Source: Psettodes erumei (lineage: Eukaryota; Chordata; Actinopteri; Pleuronectiformes; Psettodidae). Taken from it: a stretch of DNA of 64,000 nucleotides. The DNA is taken from NCBI GenBank assembly GCA_016785225.1, contig JAFBJZ010000616.1, forward strand, positions 1,364,001 through 1,428,000. The letters are read 5' to 3'. Below, piece after piece: positions 48,979 through 63,652 of the stretch (positions within the stretch are counted from its first letter, which is position 1; each line of letters opens with the position of its first letter). The position numbers were made by a program, and so were the translations under genes. Under the pieces are notes generated by a model that was not told where the DNA came from, did not search any database, and worked only from the letters and a program-made list of their open reading frames with translations.

Positions 48979-49638
48979 CTAGGAAGCTTTTACTCCATCC
49001 TGCCTAATACGGCAGAGGAAGCCAGCTGTAGCCCACCCCTGCGCCTCCTCCTCACCATGTTGTTTCCGTAGCCTGAGGACGTGTCGCGGGCCTCCGGAGG
49101 CGAGGTATCTCCGGAGCTGAGACCTATCTGCAGTGACAGGGAACACTTGGGAAGACGGATACCTCGGCCCAGGCGCCTGCTGCCATTTAACAGTCTCGCC
49201 CTGCTCTGAACTGACAGTTCTGTTTTGCCATCTCTCGACCGACTCGTCGCCCCCGCTCTGCTGCCGGCGTCGTAAACTTGTGTACAGGGAAAACACGGGG
49301 GCTCTGGATGCGATCGCGGGGAGGGAAGGCTTAATCCTGAGCACAAACAGAACCTGTAGCCGCGCAGTGTACAGTACGTGTCTTTGAGCTGTCCTTCTGC
49401 AGTCAGCCAGACTTGAGGGAAAGCGTGACGGGGCCTCGCACCCAAGGGAGAGCGGTGAGCCTGATGAGCTCCCCGCAGCCGGGCCAGGTGCTTCTTTCGG
49501 AGTCACGGGGGCAGCGCCGATCTGCGGTGCCACGGGAGGGAGGATTGACGTGATAACATGTCCTACCAGCTCCCCGCGCCACCCGGCGGCACGACCACAC
49601 AGCTTAATCCTCTTTGCACGAGGGCAGAGCCGAAACAC
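48979..49638 (-). other. Unsupported 219-codon open frame in a GC-rich island
   Basis: A minus-strand open frame of 660 nt in a locally GC-rich block inside ptprm intron 1. Several other frames in both directions are also open here, which is what GC-rich non-coding sequence does by chance. The protein has no signal peptide, domain or repeat that I recognise, and no promoter or poly(A) signal is evident. Most likely it is not a gene; it may be part of a regulatory island. Confidence 0.2.
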
Positions 49639-51280
49639 TCGCTCCCATCCTCAGTCCTCTGTCAAAACAAGGGGGTTTTGTCAGCCATGAGGGGTGCTGC
49701 ATCCCTCTCAGTCCCTGCCAACGGAAGCTCTATTACTGCCTGCCAATGCCCCGGGAAAAAAAAAGAATACCCAATATGCATATTATTCTAATACCAGCCG
49801 TCAGTGCCTGGAATTACTCGGCATGATAGCATAATGAATGCGGTGCCTTGTAGGTTTCTACATAAAGCTGTTTTGCCACTTGGATGAATAATTCATACTA
49901 GCCCAGAGGCAATGGCTCATCCAGGCAAGAACTAAGAAAATTTACTACCAATTAGTGTTTGTTTATGGGGATAGTGTGTTTTACTCTTAATTCTAATGCC
50001 AAAATATATATATGCAAAGTAAAGTTTCAGCGACCCCTCTGACCTTGGGGATGCAAATGAGGAGAAGGGAGGAGAGGAAAAGAGGACTTGACTGTTGGTG
50101 GAATCAGATGACACCCCCCCCATGTCTCTGTTTGCTGCCCCCCCCAGTTGTGTTGTTAGACTCCTGTCTCAGTCAGCCTCCAGACATACAGTATCAGAGT
50201 CAGCCTTTCAAAGCAGATTGATTTCATCTCTCGGCACATGATGTGTAAGGGACTTTGTTGACCGAGGGGATGTGATGTGAGGTTTTGATGATGCCACTGG
50301 TGAGCTAAACCTCTGTCTCCTTGGAGCGTGCAGCCCTCCGACCCCCACCTCCACCATCTCTCCTCCGCCCCCCCTCCGGCTGTTCCTAACCCAGCACACT
50401 GGCAGCCTGCCCGGATACATTGGTAGTCGTTAGTTGTCACTGGAACGATGTGACACGTCGCTCTGATTCGCTGGGACTGTTGTTGAAAGTGATCGTTCCT
50501 GCCAAGGAGAAGCCCTCACCACGGATAAACGGACACTGAACCGCATGTGAACAGAGAGATAAAAACGGCTGAGAGAAAATAAACTAGTCAACCTCGACGT
50601 CTAGCCCCCACTTTCTCAACACTAGAATCTTTGGAGCTTGTGAGCTTTGCAGGGAAAGGTAGATTGAGTTTACATCTTCCTCATTTCTGATTTTCCATTT
50701 AGTTCTACTTCATTTTTTTAAATGCAGCTGCATTTACGAAGAGTCGGAAACTCTCTGTTTGTTTCTCAAGGTCAATCCGAGTGGAGAAGATATCTCCAGC
50801 CAATTCAGTGAAAGACAAACAGACGTGTGACTGATGGGTTTTATAAGAATCAGACAAGCTGTCGGTAGGAGGATAAAAAAAAAACTGCCAGAGATTCATG
50901 AGGATAAGTCTCCAGTGTCTGCGCTCACCTTTTCTTCCTTTGTAAAGCTTTGATTGTGAGGAAATATGCTGCTGTGGATGTCTTGTCTAAAGCGCTTTTC
51001 ATGAGCTCCAGAACTTTCAGAGCTGTGGTGAGTCAGACATTGTGCTGGCCAAGAAGATAAGGGAGGCCAGGTGGCAGACAATGTGTCAGCTTTCCCCCAG
51101 TGATGGGATCAACGCCGTTCACGTCAGGCCATTCACTTTCATTTTTAACATGAATGATTGACACGGTTTACACAGTCTCTCTATCTATCTGGTAAATTTA
51201 ACATTGATGATGTCTCAACCTCTCTTCCACAATTTCATTTTGTCCAATAGCAAAACAATGAATGGCATTCCCATCATCCT

Positions 51281-51420
51281 CTGCTGCACTTTGTGTTTAG
51301 TGCTAATTAGCAAACGACAGCATGCTAACAATACACCTGCTAAACGCTGGCTGGGGAAATGTATGCTAGCTGATGTTAGCATTTAGCTCATTGCTGCCTC
51401 GCATAGAAGCTAGCATGGCT
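51281..51420 (+). repeat. Dispersed teleost repeat with 'GCTAAC/GTTAGC' motifs
   Basis: TTTAGTGCTAATTAGCAAAC, CATGCTAACAATACACCTGC and GCTGATGTTAGCATTTAGC, ending in GCTAGCATGGCT. This is a widespread interspersed family that I recall from teleost introns. It is non-coding. Confidence 0.55.
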
Positions 51421-54400
51421 CAATCCTCTGGTCTTAATTAGTTATACAAGTTATATCGTACTGGCTCTTTATATCATGCTTTACTTTTTATCTATTTCAC
51501 ATCTTACTGCTACAGTGACATCTTTCTGCTCTTGCGTTGCCAAACTTGAGGTGTTTTTTGTGTAGGCCTTTTTGCCTGAATTGTGGGTGTACAGGTAGAG
51601 GTTGTTGTTTGCTGTGCTGATTGTGATGTTTCTGAGACCAACTTGTGATTTGAGCTTATATAAAATGACTCAACTTTAAATACATATCTTTTGTTTACTG
51701 GTGAACTGTTACAGGTTTACTGGAATGTTCTGGCAATCAGCAGACCCGGTTGCAGGTTGTCCAAGTCTCCCGTGAACAGTTTAACTGAAATAAGAGCAGT
51801 TTACTCCGTGAACAGCAGAAGCTCTTTGTTGCCACACCTGCATCGCCATGATAATATGCTGAGGATTTCTTGTACACAGCGATTAAAGTAGTTCTATATT
51901 TTGACTTCTTGTAAAGTGGCGGTCCTGTTTTAGCTGTTTGCTGTCAGATCTGCTCTTCCAGTCGAATTGTAGTAAACTTGTCGACTTATTTCCGTGTCAT
52001 CCTCCATGCTATGGAGATGATGTGATTCTCCTGTGACTCATGGATCGCTGTGCTATCATGTCTTCTGAAACTCCAGGGAGGACAGCTCTTGTCACAAACC
52101 ATTGGGGTTTGTTCCATCAGACTGATGTCTAAGTGCCTACGTTGTGTTCTCAGCCAGTAATTAGCCTCAGCCCTGCAACCCCAATAACACAATTATATCT
52201 GGTGCTGCTGCTTCCCTCCACACCCACAGCAATAATGAATGAACTACAGGTTAATGAAATGTGTGTGTGAAATGGAGGATGCCTCTTGAAAAGTTTCAAG
52301 CATTTAATTCATTAAGAGCCGAAGCCAGAGGCGCAATCCACCACTAAATTTACCTCTTATTTTGCAACTTTTCACCTTAATCATTAGAAAATGAAAGCTT
52401 ATGAATATGAAAATGAGGCCCAGCTTGTTCATTTTACACACATGATGGACAATGTGTTCATGCACAAATCTTTTTGGGAAATACAGGCAAATGTTCACAT
52501 TTCCCTTTTAAGGAAGAAGCGCTTCCCAGGTGCCAGTTATCTTCATCATATTCAGATTTGTCATGTAGAAGCTGTGGGAAGGTTGCCAACTCTCAGTCTG
52601 TTGGACACGTTTGTGCATTGTTTGTATGCATGTGGTTTATTCCAAGTGCCAGGAGTGTTAGTTAAAAGTTTCCAATGTTTTGGCTTCACAGAATCCATGT
52701 CCATATTTGGAATAAGCGCAGTTTTAATTGCCAGGGATGCAAATTCAGACGCTTTCAAAGCCAGCAGCCGTTTTTTCTGTTTTATTTTTGGTTTTTTTTA
52801 CACCCGTAGTGTCAGGTCAGCACTACGGATGGTCATAGTGTAAAAATCCCCCCACGTTCCTTTTCTGACTTAAACATCTGGATGTTGTTGTTACAGCAAC
52901 TGCAGCTCTCTATCTGACCGTATTTTGTGTAATCACACCATGCACTTTTTCTGATTCATTTAGCCACACAAGGTTAAATTAAAAAGCTTCCAGTTTCCGT
53001 TCAGTAGTCATTAGTGGGAAATGACTTCATAGTTTCCCATCTCCATCTGAGAGACAAAAGCTGTTGGAATAACATTTCCTCACAGCTACGTTTACAGACA
53101 TCTTTTTTTTAAAACCGTCCTTTCTTTCCTCTGACCATCTGATGATTTCTACCTGTAAAAGATACAGAGCGGTACCATCTGTAACATGTGGAACTTCATA
53201 CTGTTGTGCACTGTTTTGTTTTTCCATGCATGTGACTTGCTGTACCAGGCTGTGAGAAAGGCAAATTGAAGTGGACAACTTCCAAATGAAGAAATCCAAT
53301 AAAAGCAAGGGTCAGATGATGACCTACATACCGGTGACAAAAGGAGGGGAACATGAAGTGTCTTAGTAATATTTTTCAATTACATTCCAGTAACAGAAAT
53401 AATTTTAATGATTTTTCAGGATTTCAAAAGATCACCAGGTTACTTTTTTCCTTTTTCCTTTTTTTTGGTCCAAAATCTCCTGTATGTGGTTAGTGGGGTC
53501 GAGGTCTCGTGCCCTGTAAGGAAGCGATTTTTTACATTCATGTTTTTTTCACTCGTTTAATTCAGGTTTTTCCTTTTAATGTACTGGCTGTTTCTGTCTC
53601 CCTGCCTGTATATCTCCTGTCTCTCCCTTTCTGTCCAGTATCCAGCACATTCAAGTTATGTGCTTTTGTTGGGGCCTGTTTTGTGCTTCTTGGTATTAGC
53701 ATTGAAGACGATGCCCTGTGGTCGCGGTCGATTCTTCAGCGGCCCTGAAGCTAGCAGCTCCGGGAGAGATCAACCCTTCCCTCCCCCTCCCCTGACTCTC
53801 TCAGTAATCTCACATTGCCTGGAGGTACTTTTGTGTGTTTTGTGATTTAGTCCAATTAGCTGAACTGTGCTACAGTGAAATTCCATCAGAGATCATTTCG
53901 TCGCCGATTCTGGATTAAGCAGCATTTGATGTAAACGTGTAGCCGATTTCATATAAAATTACGCTTATGGTTGTTTATTGCTTTTGCTTTAAGTGAATCA
54001 TCAAGACGTTTTAATCGTTCCTTTGTTCCAAGTGTCATTAAACATTTTATCATCTGAGATCTCCCGCCCTGCTCAGTCTCGTCCTTTCGTCGATCTTTCT
54101 CGAGCACAAATTCGTGACAGCTTCTCGCCCCTGCGGCGTTTGCATGCTGTCCCTCTTGATGTGCGCGACATTTCTGAGACTACGGCCTAAACATGGCAGT
54201 GAGCGCTGCAGTGTTGGGGTGTGAAAGGAAGCCTTTGGTGGCTCTCCTTGCCTCATGATTGATTTAGGTCTTCTGGCCAAACCAATATAGGCTGAGAGGC
54301 CTGTGGGATGGTCAAGCAGAGCTGACGTCTCAAAGTGATGCTTGACCGGATCAGACATTTCCTCGAATGTGTGCGTATCACGCGTGTCACGACCTTTATG

Positions 54401-56639
54401 AATATTCACATGATGACACTTTTTAGAAAGACCTGAGGGATTAGATCACACAGATTGACGGATGTCACAGTTCAGTTTTTTGTTTTAGGAATGATTGGCC
54501 TCCAGACACTGCAGATGGAAGTTGATCACAACAACTTTCTGTTGAAACTATTCCAGTATATTTCACAGTGCTCAGGTTTGCTGAGAGATTTACTCACTAT
54601 TTTGGAAAATAGCAGTGCATTCACTAAATTACACAAGTGACACTTTGAGCTGGGACGATCTGAAGCGACTTTTATTCTGCTACTTTTTAATTTCACGACT
54701 ATCCACCTATATACAGCATATCCAGTGGTATGTAATTATATATATGCCAGTGGATTTATTCTCAGAGCCAGGCAGTGCTCATGACGTGTTGATTAGAAAC
54801 TCTGTTCCCCATGCCACATGAAAATGAAACAGAAATGGGTCTATTGATTTACACTTACGGAGCAGATCACGCCTTCATCACTTAGCTGAATTTCACTGAA
54901 GTTCTTTTTTGCTGATCTGAAAGAAAAAAAAAAGCTTCAGATAAACGATGGATCATTCAGAATGCAGTAGCATGTGTGCTGGCCAGACCCAGATGAAGAA
55001 AAAAGGCGCACGTTGCATCTATTTTTAGGTCGCTTTGTCGCTTGACTGTTACTTTTAAAGTTTAAACTTCTGCTTTCAAGATGTGCCATAAATTAGAGTG
55101 CACCACAGTATGTTCCTTTTGAACTTTTTTCATCCTTTAGTGTTGGCATGTTGGCTAGTCTTTCCATGGGCCAGGAGTAAGACTTGGAGTGAAGCAGTTT
55201 TAATGCTTGCAGTACTCAAGGCATCACCCTTTGATGAACAGTTGACACTTGAAAATTAATTCTTACCACGTCCCCATTTTCACAAAATGGTCTTTTAAAC
55301 ACAGTTTTGAGTGGTTACTGATTAACAGGGTTGCATGGGCACATTTGTACAGATGTGTTGTGTGCATGTACTGTATAGATGACCTTTTGAGGGAATACAG
55401 GTGTATTATTGTTGATTGTAAGGGTTTGAGAGGAAACAGAAGGTTTAATAGATGTACATGTATGGTATTACCACAAGTATGTCTGCAACTATTACTTCCA
55501 TTAGTAGTTAATCTGCTCCTTATTTTCTCAGTGGGAGTTATTAATGCACTAAAACCATCAAATTATTTTTGCTTCAATCTGCACATTTACTGGATTCGCT
55601 GGACTTCTGTTCTCACTGGTCAGCCTCTGGTGTAAATTCCTTCCTCTGTCCGACTAAAATGTGCTTGCACTGTCTTTTTACAGACATTTGTCACACTGTT
55701 AATAAAAAAAGAGGAAAAAAAAAACCCTGCAGTGTAATGAGAGATCAGATAGGTGCTGTGCCTTGGAAGTTTGTGTGCTCCACACTAATTCCTGCGATAA
55801 TTCACCTGGGCGTTATGGCAGCTATATCACGGCAGAAGGCGGCCGAGATTGGGGGGCCTGAAACCTCCCAAAGGAGCGCCCTGCAGGAGCTTGAGCACTG
55901 TCTCAAACCTGAAAGGTTACTCTCCACTCTGTGATGTGTAAGGTTTTGATTGGACACTTAAATCAGAAAATAGGTCAGGAGCCATCATGCAATAATTGGA
56001 TTTAAAAATTAATAATATTAATGAGACTTAGGGAATTCCTTTGTTTCCTTGACTTATTCATACCACTTTACTGTCTGAATTGATAACAAACCAGATGAAA
56101 AGTCTCATTTGTCTCATGCTATTCTGTCACTCGCTGCATAGAGGTGACCTGAACATACATTATTATCATATTAAAAGTAGGTTAGCTGCTCACACAGACT
56201 CACACAGAGTAGATATTTTCATTTATTTGTCTGAGTTTAGCTGCATGATGGCTTCCTATGTAGTAATACAATGAGCAATGCAATTATTACTATTACTTAA
56301 TGTGATTAATCATGGTGTCTGTAGGTTTCATATCACCTAGAAAACAATTTAATGCCTGTGTCACCATCATACTGACCAAAGCATGAAAGCAAACCATTTG
56401 GGACATTCATTATTATTATTATTTATTGTTATATCATCACATTTTCAGTGCTTCCCAAAAGAATATAACGATCCCAATGATATTTTTAATTAAATGAATG
56501 TGACTTGGACGTGGATGAGCAGCAAAATGGATGGATGGATACATTCATCAATAAAGAATAATGAATTCTGTTTGGAGCTTTTGGAGCTATTTTGATGTTC
56601 GATTATTGGTTTCATTTTTCAAGCAAAACTGTTTGCAAG

Positions 56640-56834
56640 CAAAGTGCTGGTGGGCCTAATTTGTCAGCTTTTTGGACAGACTCGCTCTTTTGCCTGTTTC
56701 CATTCTTTATGATAAGCTAAGCTAACTGGCTGCTGGCTGTAGCCTCGTAATGAATGGATGAATATGACAGTGGTATTGATCTCATCTGTCGGCAGGGACC
56801 CAAACAAACATGTTTCCCAAAACTATTCCTTTAA
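56640..56834 (+). repeat. Dispersed teleost repeat, 'CTAAGCTAAC' family
   Basis: It runs from AAGTGCTGGTGGGC through GCTAAGCTAACTGGCTGCTG and GACAGTGGTATTGATCTCATC to AAAACTATTCCTTTA. It shares landmarks with the copies at 60790-61000 and, in reverse, 33738-33830. It has no coding capacity and is presumably a non-autonomous element. Confidence 0.65.
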
Positions 56835-59800
56835 GTGGACAGGGCGTCAGTGGTCACATGACCCATCCACACTGAATACAGTTACTTTGTCAGTGTCATC
56901 AGAAAATACAGTGATACATTGATTTTAAAATATGGGAGCTCGCAGGGATGACCTAAACACAAATTGTTTTAATAATCATTACCTGAAATGTGTGGCCTAT
57001 TGAACTGTAATAAGTCTTATTGGTGCATCCCTCATTCGAGACAGCCTGACTGCCAAACAGTTGTGATAGTTGGCAGCATTTTGACACAGTGGAAAATGAA
57101 AAGTAATGTCGGGCTACAGGCACAAAATCCCGTGGATGTCACTGTTGGAATGAATGCTGTTGGTGATCTTTATTGGTGTAATTATCTGCACTGTCTTAAA
57201 ATGTCATGGCTGTAAGAACTGAGACTGCATTTTAAACACAGTGCGACAGGATCCCGCCTACTTGTTGACCAGTCTGCAGACTCTTCCTGTTTGCAGCACA
57301 ACAAGAGCACACGCAGTAAATTTGAAAGTGGACCCCATATGCTTGGAGCCTTCCACACTGGCTCCCCCTGACCCAGGAGGATTAAGCCTGGCCAAGCTTA
57401 TTTTTCCTCCCCTTTCAGGTAGCTGGTTTATGAGAGAAACAAAGGGTCTGGATGTGTTTGAAGTGTGCGGGTGAGACCCTAAGACAGCACTTTGAAAAAG
57501 CCCCCGCTGGGATTGAAATCTCTTCAGCCACACCTGTCAAGGCAGGGCTCAGATCTGCTCTGCAACCTTTCACCTGGGCACAGGTCCATCCTCCACCTGC
57601 ACTCCGTCCGTCCACATGCCGGTCTGCACCAAGCTCGATGACCACCGCACATGAAGAGGGACTAAACGCGTTGCATATGTGATTGACGAGATGTCATGGC
57701 ACTAAAGCAAAGTAATGGTATTTTATCAAGCTGATAACTGCCTGAACGCGTGAGCTTTGCTTTGTGGCCTAGATTTTCTCTCCCTCTCTGGAGGGATTGA
57801 TTCAACCTTTCTTCTATTCTTCTACATTTTCTAATTAGCTTTAGCGATTTTCTAATTCTTTGACATTCAACCTTGAATTATTCCCTCCTCCGCACATAAA
57901 AACAAGCATTTGTTCCACTTCTGGAAAACCAACAAAGCATGTTAATGTTCTTGTTTATTCTCTGATCAAACATAATCATTCTCTACTCTGGAGGAAATCT
58001 CCCTTTGGGCTAATTTCTGGCATTGTTACTTGCATGTTTGACAAATTAGACTATGGGAAACTCAGACGAGAATAGGGGGGAAAGCTACTGATACTGACAT
58101 TAGCATTTCATCCCTTCCTTGTTGCACTCTGCAGGCAGAATTCAAAGGTTTGTTGACTTAGCAGATTTTGAGAGGATTCAAGGGGTTCAGTCTAAAGGGT
58201 CATCCACTGTGGGATAGGGATGTTGTTTTCTGTTGGAGTGAGCCAAAGGGGTTTTAGCCCTGGCTGGGCTCTTATTCCTTTTTCTCTCCCCTGCACAGGT
58301 GCAGATCTATTTTCCACCGGAAACCCAGGAGTTTTCTCCTCTCTTACACTGCCTTTCATTGATTGAAACTCAGGCCAGTGGCCCATCACACCTGGATCAA
58401 CTGTAAAACCATGCTGGAGGAAGTTTTAACTTCAAGTCTACCAGTATTGAGTTAAAACCACGTTGTGAATCAATGCAGAGGGTTAATTTTGCTTTAAACT
58501 ATTTTCCTGTGTTGACTTTGCAACACAGTAATACACGGCAGAGCATTCAGACATAGCGGGATATTTCTTTTTTCATTTAGGGTATTTGACAAATCAAGTC
58601 TTTGCATTTTTCACAGATTTTTCTCACCTTGCGGCTCAAAATGCATCCTCTCCCTGGTGCAGCTTTAACTTGTACAGCAAATAAACAGTGATTTTAATAA
58701 AGTGCCTTTTATGCTCAGTCACATATCATTTCTGGGGGCACGTTGAACACAGGAAAATGGGAAGCCATACAAGCCTATTTGCAGTTCAGTGTATCAACAG
58801 GCACGAAGTTGAATAGAAAACAGCCTTATTTTCTCTCTCTCTCTGGAGGGCAAAGACACACTGGGAGACAGATTGGAGTTCTCTCTGTGGAGAGAGACAA
58901 GAATAAGGATGCTGGAAACAATAGGAGGAAAAGCCATTGTTAACCAGCCTCGTTGCTGTCAAGTCAGTCATGATGTGCCTAAGCCACCTCCCTGCAAACG
59001 GAACACAGGGCACAGCAGGTGGTTATCCTCAGTCTACTAAAACTGATTAAATCTGATTGTCAACATTTGGCAGTTCTGCTGTTTTTTTGGGGGTGTAAAT
59101 GAGCTCATGAACTATACACCTTAACCTTGCTGAAAGTAATCTGTTATTCAAAATGGACCTCCATCAAAAGAGGAGTGTTATCACCACCAGATACATCTGT
59201 GCAGATGGCCCAGTAGTCCTCATTTTTATTACTTCGAGGAAAAAAAATGACAATAAGGATCTACCATGTCTGAGTTAGATTCCATATTCATCTTAATTGG
59301 TGCCTGGCAGGTTATACAGAATGGAGATGGATTTGAAGTAATTTACTGGAAGTTCTTGACAGACATGGTGGAAGAGAACGTCAAACGCTGTGCTGGCATA
59401 CAGAGCCTGAAAATCATCTGTCAAAATTTAGCATATCTAAGGAGAAGACTGCCTGTCATCTTCGATGTACGTCTAACCGTGCATGAGTGGTAGATTTGAT
59501 CAGGAACTATGTTGTACGGCTGATGTACAGCACATTCATCATGATGATATTTGGTTGACAAGACCAAAAAAGGCCCTGGAAAGGCAAAGCGGTTCTTATA
59601 ATGAGATGGTTTTGAGCTAAACATAGTGCCAAAGGGTTTTTTTGTAATAATGAATTTGTGCACAGTATTTTGGAAAAAAAAATATTCACAGCTTCACGCA
59701 TCATCAGGCATATTCCACCATCTGAACTTAAAAATGCAATGTTCTCTTCTTGCCCTGATTTTGCGCCACTACGCTGGATGTGGTTCGTCGGTTGTGTTTT

Positions 59801-60789
59801 TGCAGAGCGTTGCTGACAAGTGCATGGCTCAGCCAGGCAGATTATCAGTGGAAATCTCCACTCCAACTTCTTTATTTTGCCTTGAATCAATGTGGTGAAC
59901 AGCAAGACGTGATTGATAATGATATTGAGATTGATTGTCTAAATCCCTTCCCACAGTTCAAAGTCCCCAAACAGATAGTATATATACATGCAATTCAGTA
60001 CAGAGATAGGACTTGGCAGGAGCTGCCAATAGATAAGTGAAATAGGGCCAGAGTGAAAAGGCCTATCAGTCCCTAAGGGGCTTAGCTGCAGGATTCTGAA
60101 GCTCTAAACTGGCCGTGGTGGGGGGAGATAGTCGACATTGGTTTTAAATTACCCAAGATTGCCTCGTGGTTTCAGTCTGCAGGGACGCCGGCAGACAAGA
60201 TGTTTGTTAAAACAAGTGCAGACATGGAGGCAGATTGGGCCGAAGAGCAGACCTGCGATTTCCGAGCCAGACAGAACAGGTTAGAAGGCTGGTAATTGCA
60301 GAATTGGCAGAGGGGGCTAAGGAGGTCTTGCAGCAATGATATCTGCCATTGGGACCGAGGCAGCCGTGATGCTGGAAAAGGTCTCAGTTTCCACCCTAGG
60401 AGGATATTCTATCTGCTGCCGTAGAAACTACAGTACACACCACACTAGTGTGGTTGTATTGTCATGTGCTTGCCTTGTAACGTGGCATATGAAACTCTCA
60501 AAATTACTGGGTAGGAAAGGATGAATGATTATATAGTAGCTAGTAATTGTCATACAGGTGCTGCTTGTGAGGAAGCTGCCAACCGTGTTTTGTTTCTTCC
60601 AGAGTCCTAAGTTCATGGTCTGCCTAGAAACAAGTCTTCTTTCTTCCATTATGATGCATACAAAAAGATAACATCCACCAAAAAAGCCAAAAAAACATGG
60701 TAAGCGATTCACATTTTACCAAGAGATAGACAAGAGATAGACAAGTGACAAACAAACAAGATATATGATACTGTGTTTCCATTAGTGAG

Positions 60790-61000
60790 CAGTGAAGGTA
60801 CTAGTAGGTGGATTCTTTTATCATGAGACTGGACCAGGCTGGCTCTGTCACCCTGTTTGTAGTTTTCATGCTGAGATAACCGGCTGCTAGTTCAAACTTC
60901 ATATTGAATGCTATGAAATGAGAGTGGCATCTCAGAGTGGGTCTTCTTATCTAACTGTCTGCAAGAAGAGCAAGTGTGAAAATATTCACCAAGTCAAGTT
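60790..61000 (+). repeat. Dispersed teleost repeat, second copy of the same family
   Basis: It contains TAGTAGGTGGATTC, GGCTGGCTCTGTCACCCTG, ATAACCGGCTGCTAG, GAGAGTGGCATCTCAG and CTTATCTAACTGTCTGCAAG in the same order as the copy at 56640. It is more diverged, so an old insertion. Confidence 0.6.
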
Positions 61001-63587
61001 GGTTTTAGTTCGGAAATTCCTGATAACTTGATGTTAAATAACCACATTTTCTTTAAACCCTGTGTAATGAACAAAACAATGTTAGGAAAGCAATCTATAA
61101 AAGTGAAAAAAGTTTGGCAGACGTAACCTTGCGGACAAGCTAAAGTACTGCAAAACATCAGGGAGCAGTGCCAAGTTACAACCTCACCATATAGCTGTAC
61201 TTCAAGACTTTATTTTTCAATTAATGCCTAATCACATATCCACTTTTACATTACACAATATTTCCCCCCTCACAGTCTCTCCCACACTCATTCACCTGCA
61301 TTCAGAGAGAGCACTATGTGCGTATCCATGCACTATGGTTGCCAAACTTTCCACACGTAGCTTTTATGCTGAAAGTTTACTTTTGTTACAGGTGAAACAA
61401 CAAAAAGCCTTTTAAGTCTGACTTGAAAATCTTTAGGAGAAATTGGCTCCAGCATTGAGGGGTTGGGGTATTGATTCTGGCCCCTGGCTCAGTCCAGGAA
61501 AAGATGGATAGATTTCTTTGAAATGCACTCTGCGTGAGAATATAAAGACTATTGTGTGTTCTCACTCAGGAATAAATTGTTTCATGACATATCTGCGGCC
61601 ACCTTTTTAGCTTCAAGCTGCCTGCTTCTCCTGAAAGGGGAATGTTGACAGGGTGGAGCACATTCATCTGTACTCTCAGACTACCCACACCTCATATAAG
61701 CTTTTATTGAAAGTTAAATCTCCTTCAGAGAGTTGGCAGCCTCTCGTTGGGATATCTATTTCCGCAGCTGTCGGAGCTGATTATATGGGTGTTGTGCCAC
61801 ACACTGGCAGTGATATAAACCTCCTACGGAGAGAAGGACTATTATGATGCTATTGATTCATGCGTTCATCTGCATGCATGTGTAGAGGCTCTTGACTCAG
61901 AAGCAGCTGTTTTTATTGAAGGCATGCAACATGTGATCGGTGATACGTTTTGGTACCGCATTTAAGAGAGCTTATAGTGCCATTCAGTTTCTCCACAACA
62001 AGATGCTTCAATGTTTACCTCAGTACAGAAAGGTTCTAGAGAAGATCAATAACAAGTTGCAGGCATTATTGGAGAATTTCCCAGTGCTGAAGTCTGATAC
62101 CAAGAGCCTTGTGTAGCAATCAAAGCAATGCTAATTGATTTATTGCTTGTTCACACCCTGTTACCCTCTCTTAATGGTCAAAATAGTTCGGCTAGCAATG
62201 AATGCGGATGGCACTTCAGTGCTGTCAATGAAAAGGCAGCATGGGTTTGTCCCACCCACTGTTCTCTTGTAGCAGGTCCATAGAAAATCAACAAAACATA
62301 GTTAATAAGAGAAGATACATTGTATTGTTGTATTGATCTCTTTCTGCCTCCATCTGAAAATGTATGCAACTGAAACTGGATTGTTTCCTTTCTTGATGTC
62401 TTTTGTATTCAAATTAACTCAGCAATGAGAGAATCATTAATAGAACAGATTTGTTAATGATATCTTTGAAGGGGATGAAGTTTCAAATTGAGACCTCACC
62501 TCTGCCATTTTCCTGATTTATTAATAAACAGAGAGTTGACATTTGGAGAAAAAAAATTAAACCTCTCAAAATTAAACAAGAAATGGGCTCTGCTTTATGC
62601 ATATTCTCTTTTTTATGGCTTTTTTCTTCCTCTTCAGCTTTCAAAATTCTCACCCACTGACTCAGAATCCATTTTGCTCCTCCATTGATTTGAATATCAA
62701 ACACCAATAAAAGCCACCTCTTTGGGGTTTGTTTGAGCTCCACCATGCTGTGAGAGGAAGGTGGGTGTCGCTTGGGTGAAGGATCTAGGAACTATTGCGT
62801 AAAAATATTGATGGAAAGGCGCCAGTCACTGTGAGGCTACAGCCAAAGATTCATGTTAATGTTCCCCAAGGTGCATCTTGGCAACATAGACATATTTTAT
62901 TTATTTTGAAAATTTGTGACTGAGCATGAAGCTCCTTCTCGGCAACATTTTCATAAGCCTGGAGTTTCACACAGTCACTCCAGGGAGGTGGAGGACAACC
63001 ATAGTAGCTTCATACTGTTAGCCACCGAACAGCTGCAACTGAACTGCTGGGGGTAAGATCCTTGCCTAAGGGCATGTTGGCGGGAATTCAAAAAGACTTC
63101 TCATTCAGATTTCCATACCAAGATTCTCTTGGAAAGTCTTTGGAATTAATTTTTACCTCCACCTGTCGCAACTCAACAATTAACATTACAGGTTGTACAG
63201 GCTGTGTATTATGTTGTTTATACAGTGGTTGGATCCATTGTTTTGCTATAGCACCACAGAATGCTGAACTCCCACCCAATTATAGAATGGCAGTTTACAG
63301 CTGCTGAAGAATGCTAATGAGCTTAGCATTATAGCTTGCAGAAAAAAATATTGCAAATGGAGGTAAATGTATAGAGATAAACATTTTGTGAGGTAAATGT
63401 TACCACATCTTTAAGACTCTTCATTTTACATTTGCAGACCTAGAAAAATGAAAGATTCTGTGTACATTAATGGTTCTGAATATGAATAGTACACAGATCT
63501 GTTACCATAGTAAAATTAGCAATACCACTGAATAGAAATATAGAAAATAAGTCATACAATAAAAATTTTACTCAAGTAAAATTATAT

Positions 63588-63589
63588 TA

Positions 63590-63650
<61 letters not shown>
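63588..63650 (+). repeat. (ATT)n microsatellite
   Basis: About 20 nearly perfect ATT units near the right end of the window, in AT-rich intron sequence. Confidence 0.95.

Positions 63651-63652
<2 letters not shown>

Noticed and set aside
59266..59493. 75-codon plus-strand frame starting MSELDSIF
   Set aside because: It reads like a plausible small protein, but no domain, promoter or conservation evidence is visible, and it lies in AT-rich intron.
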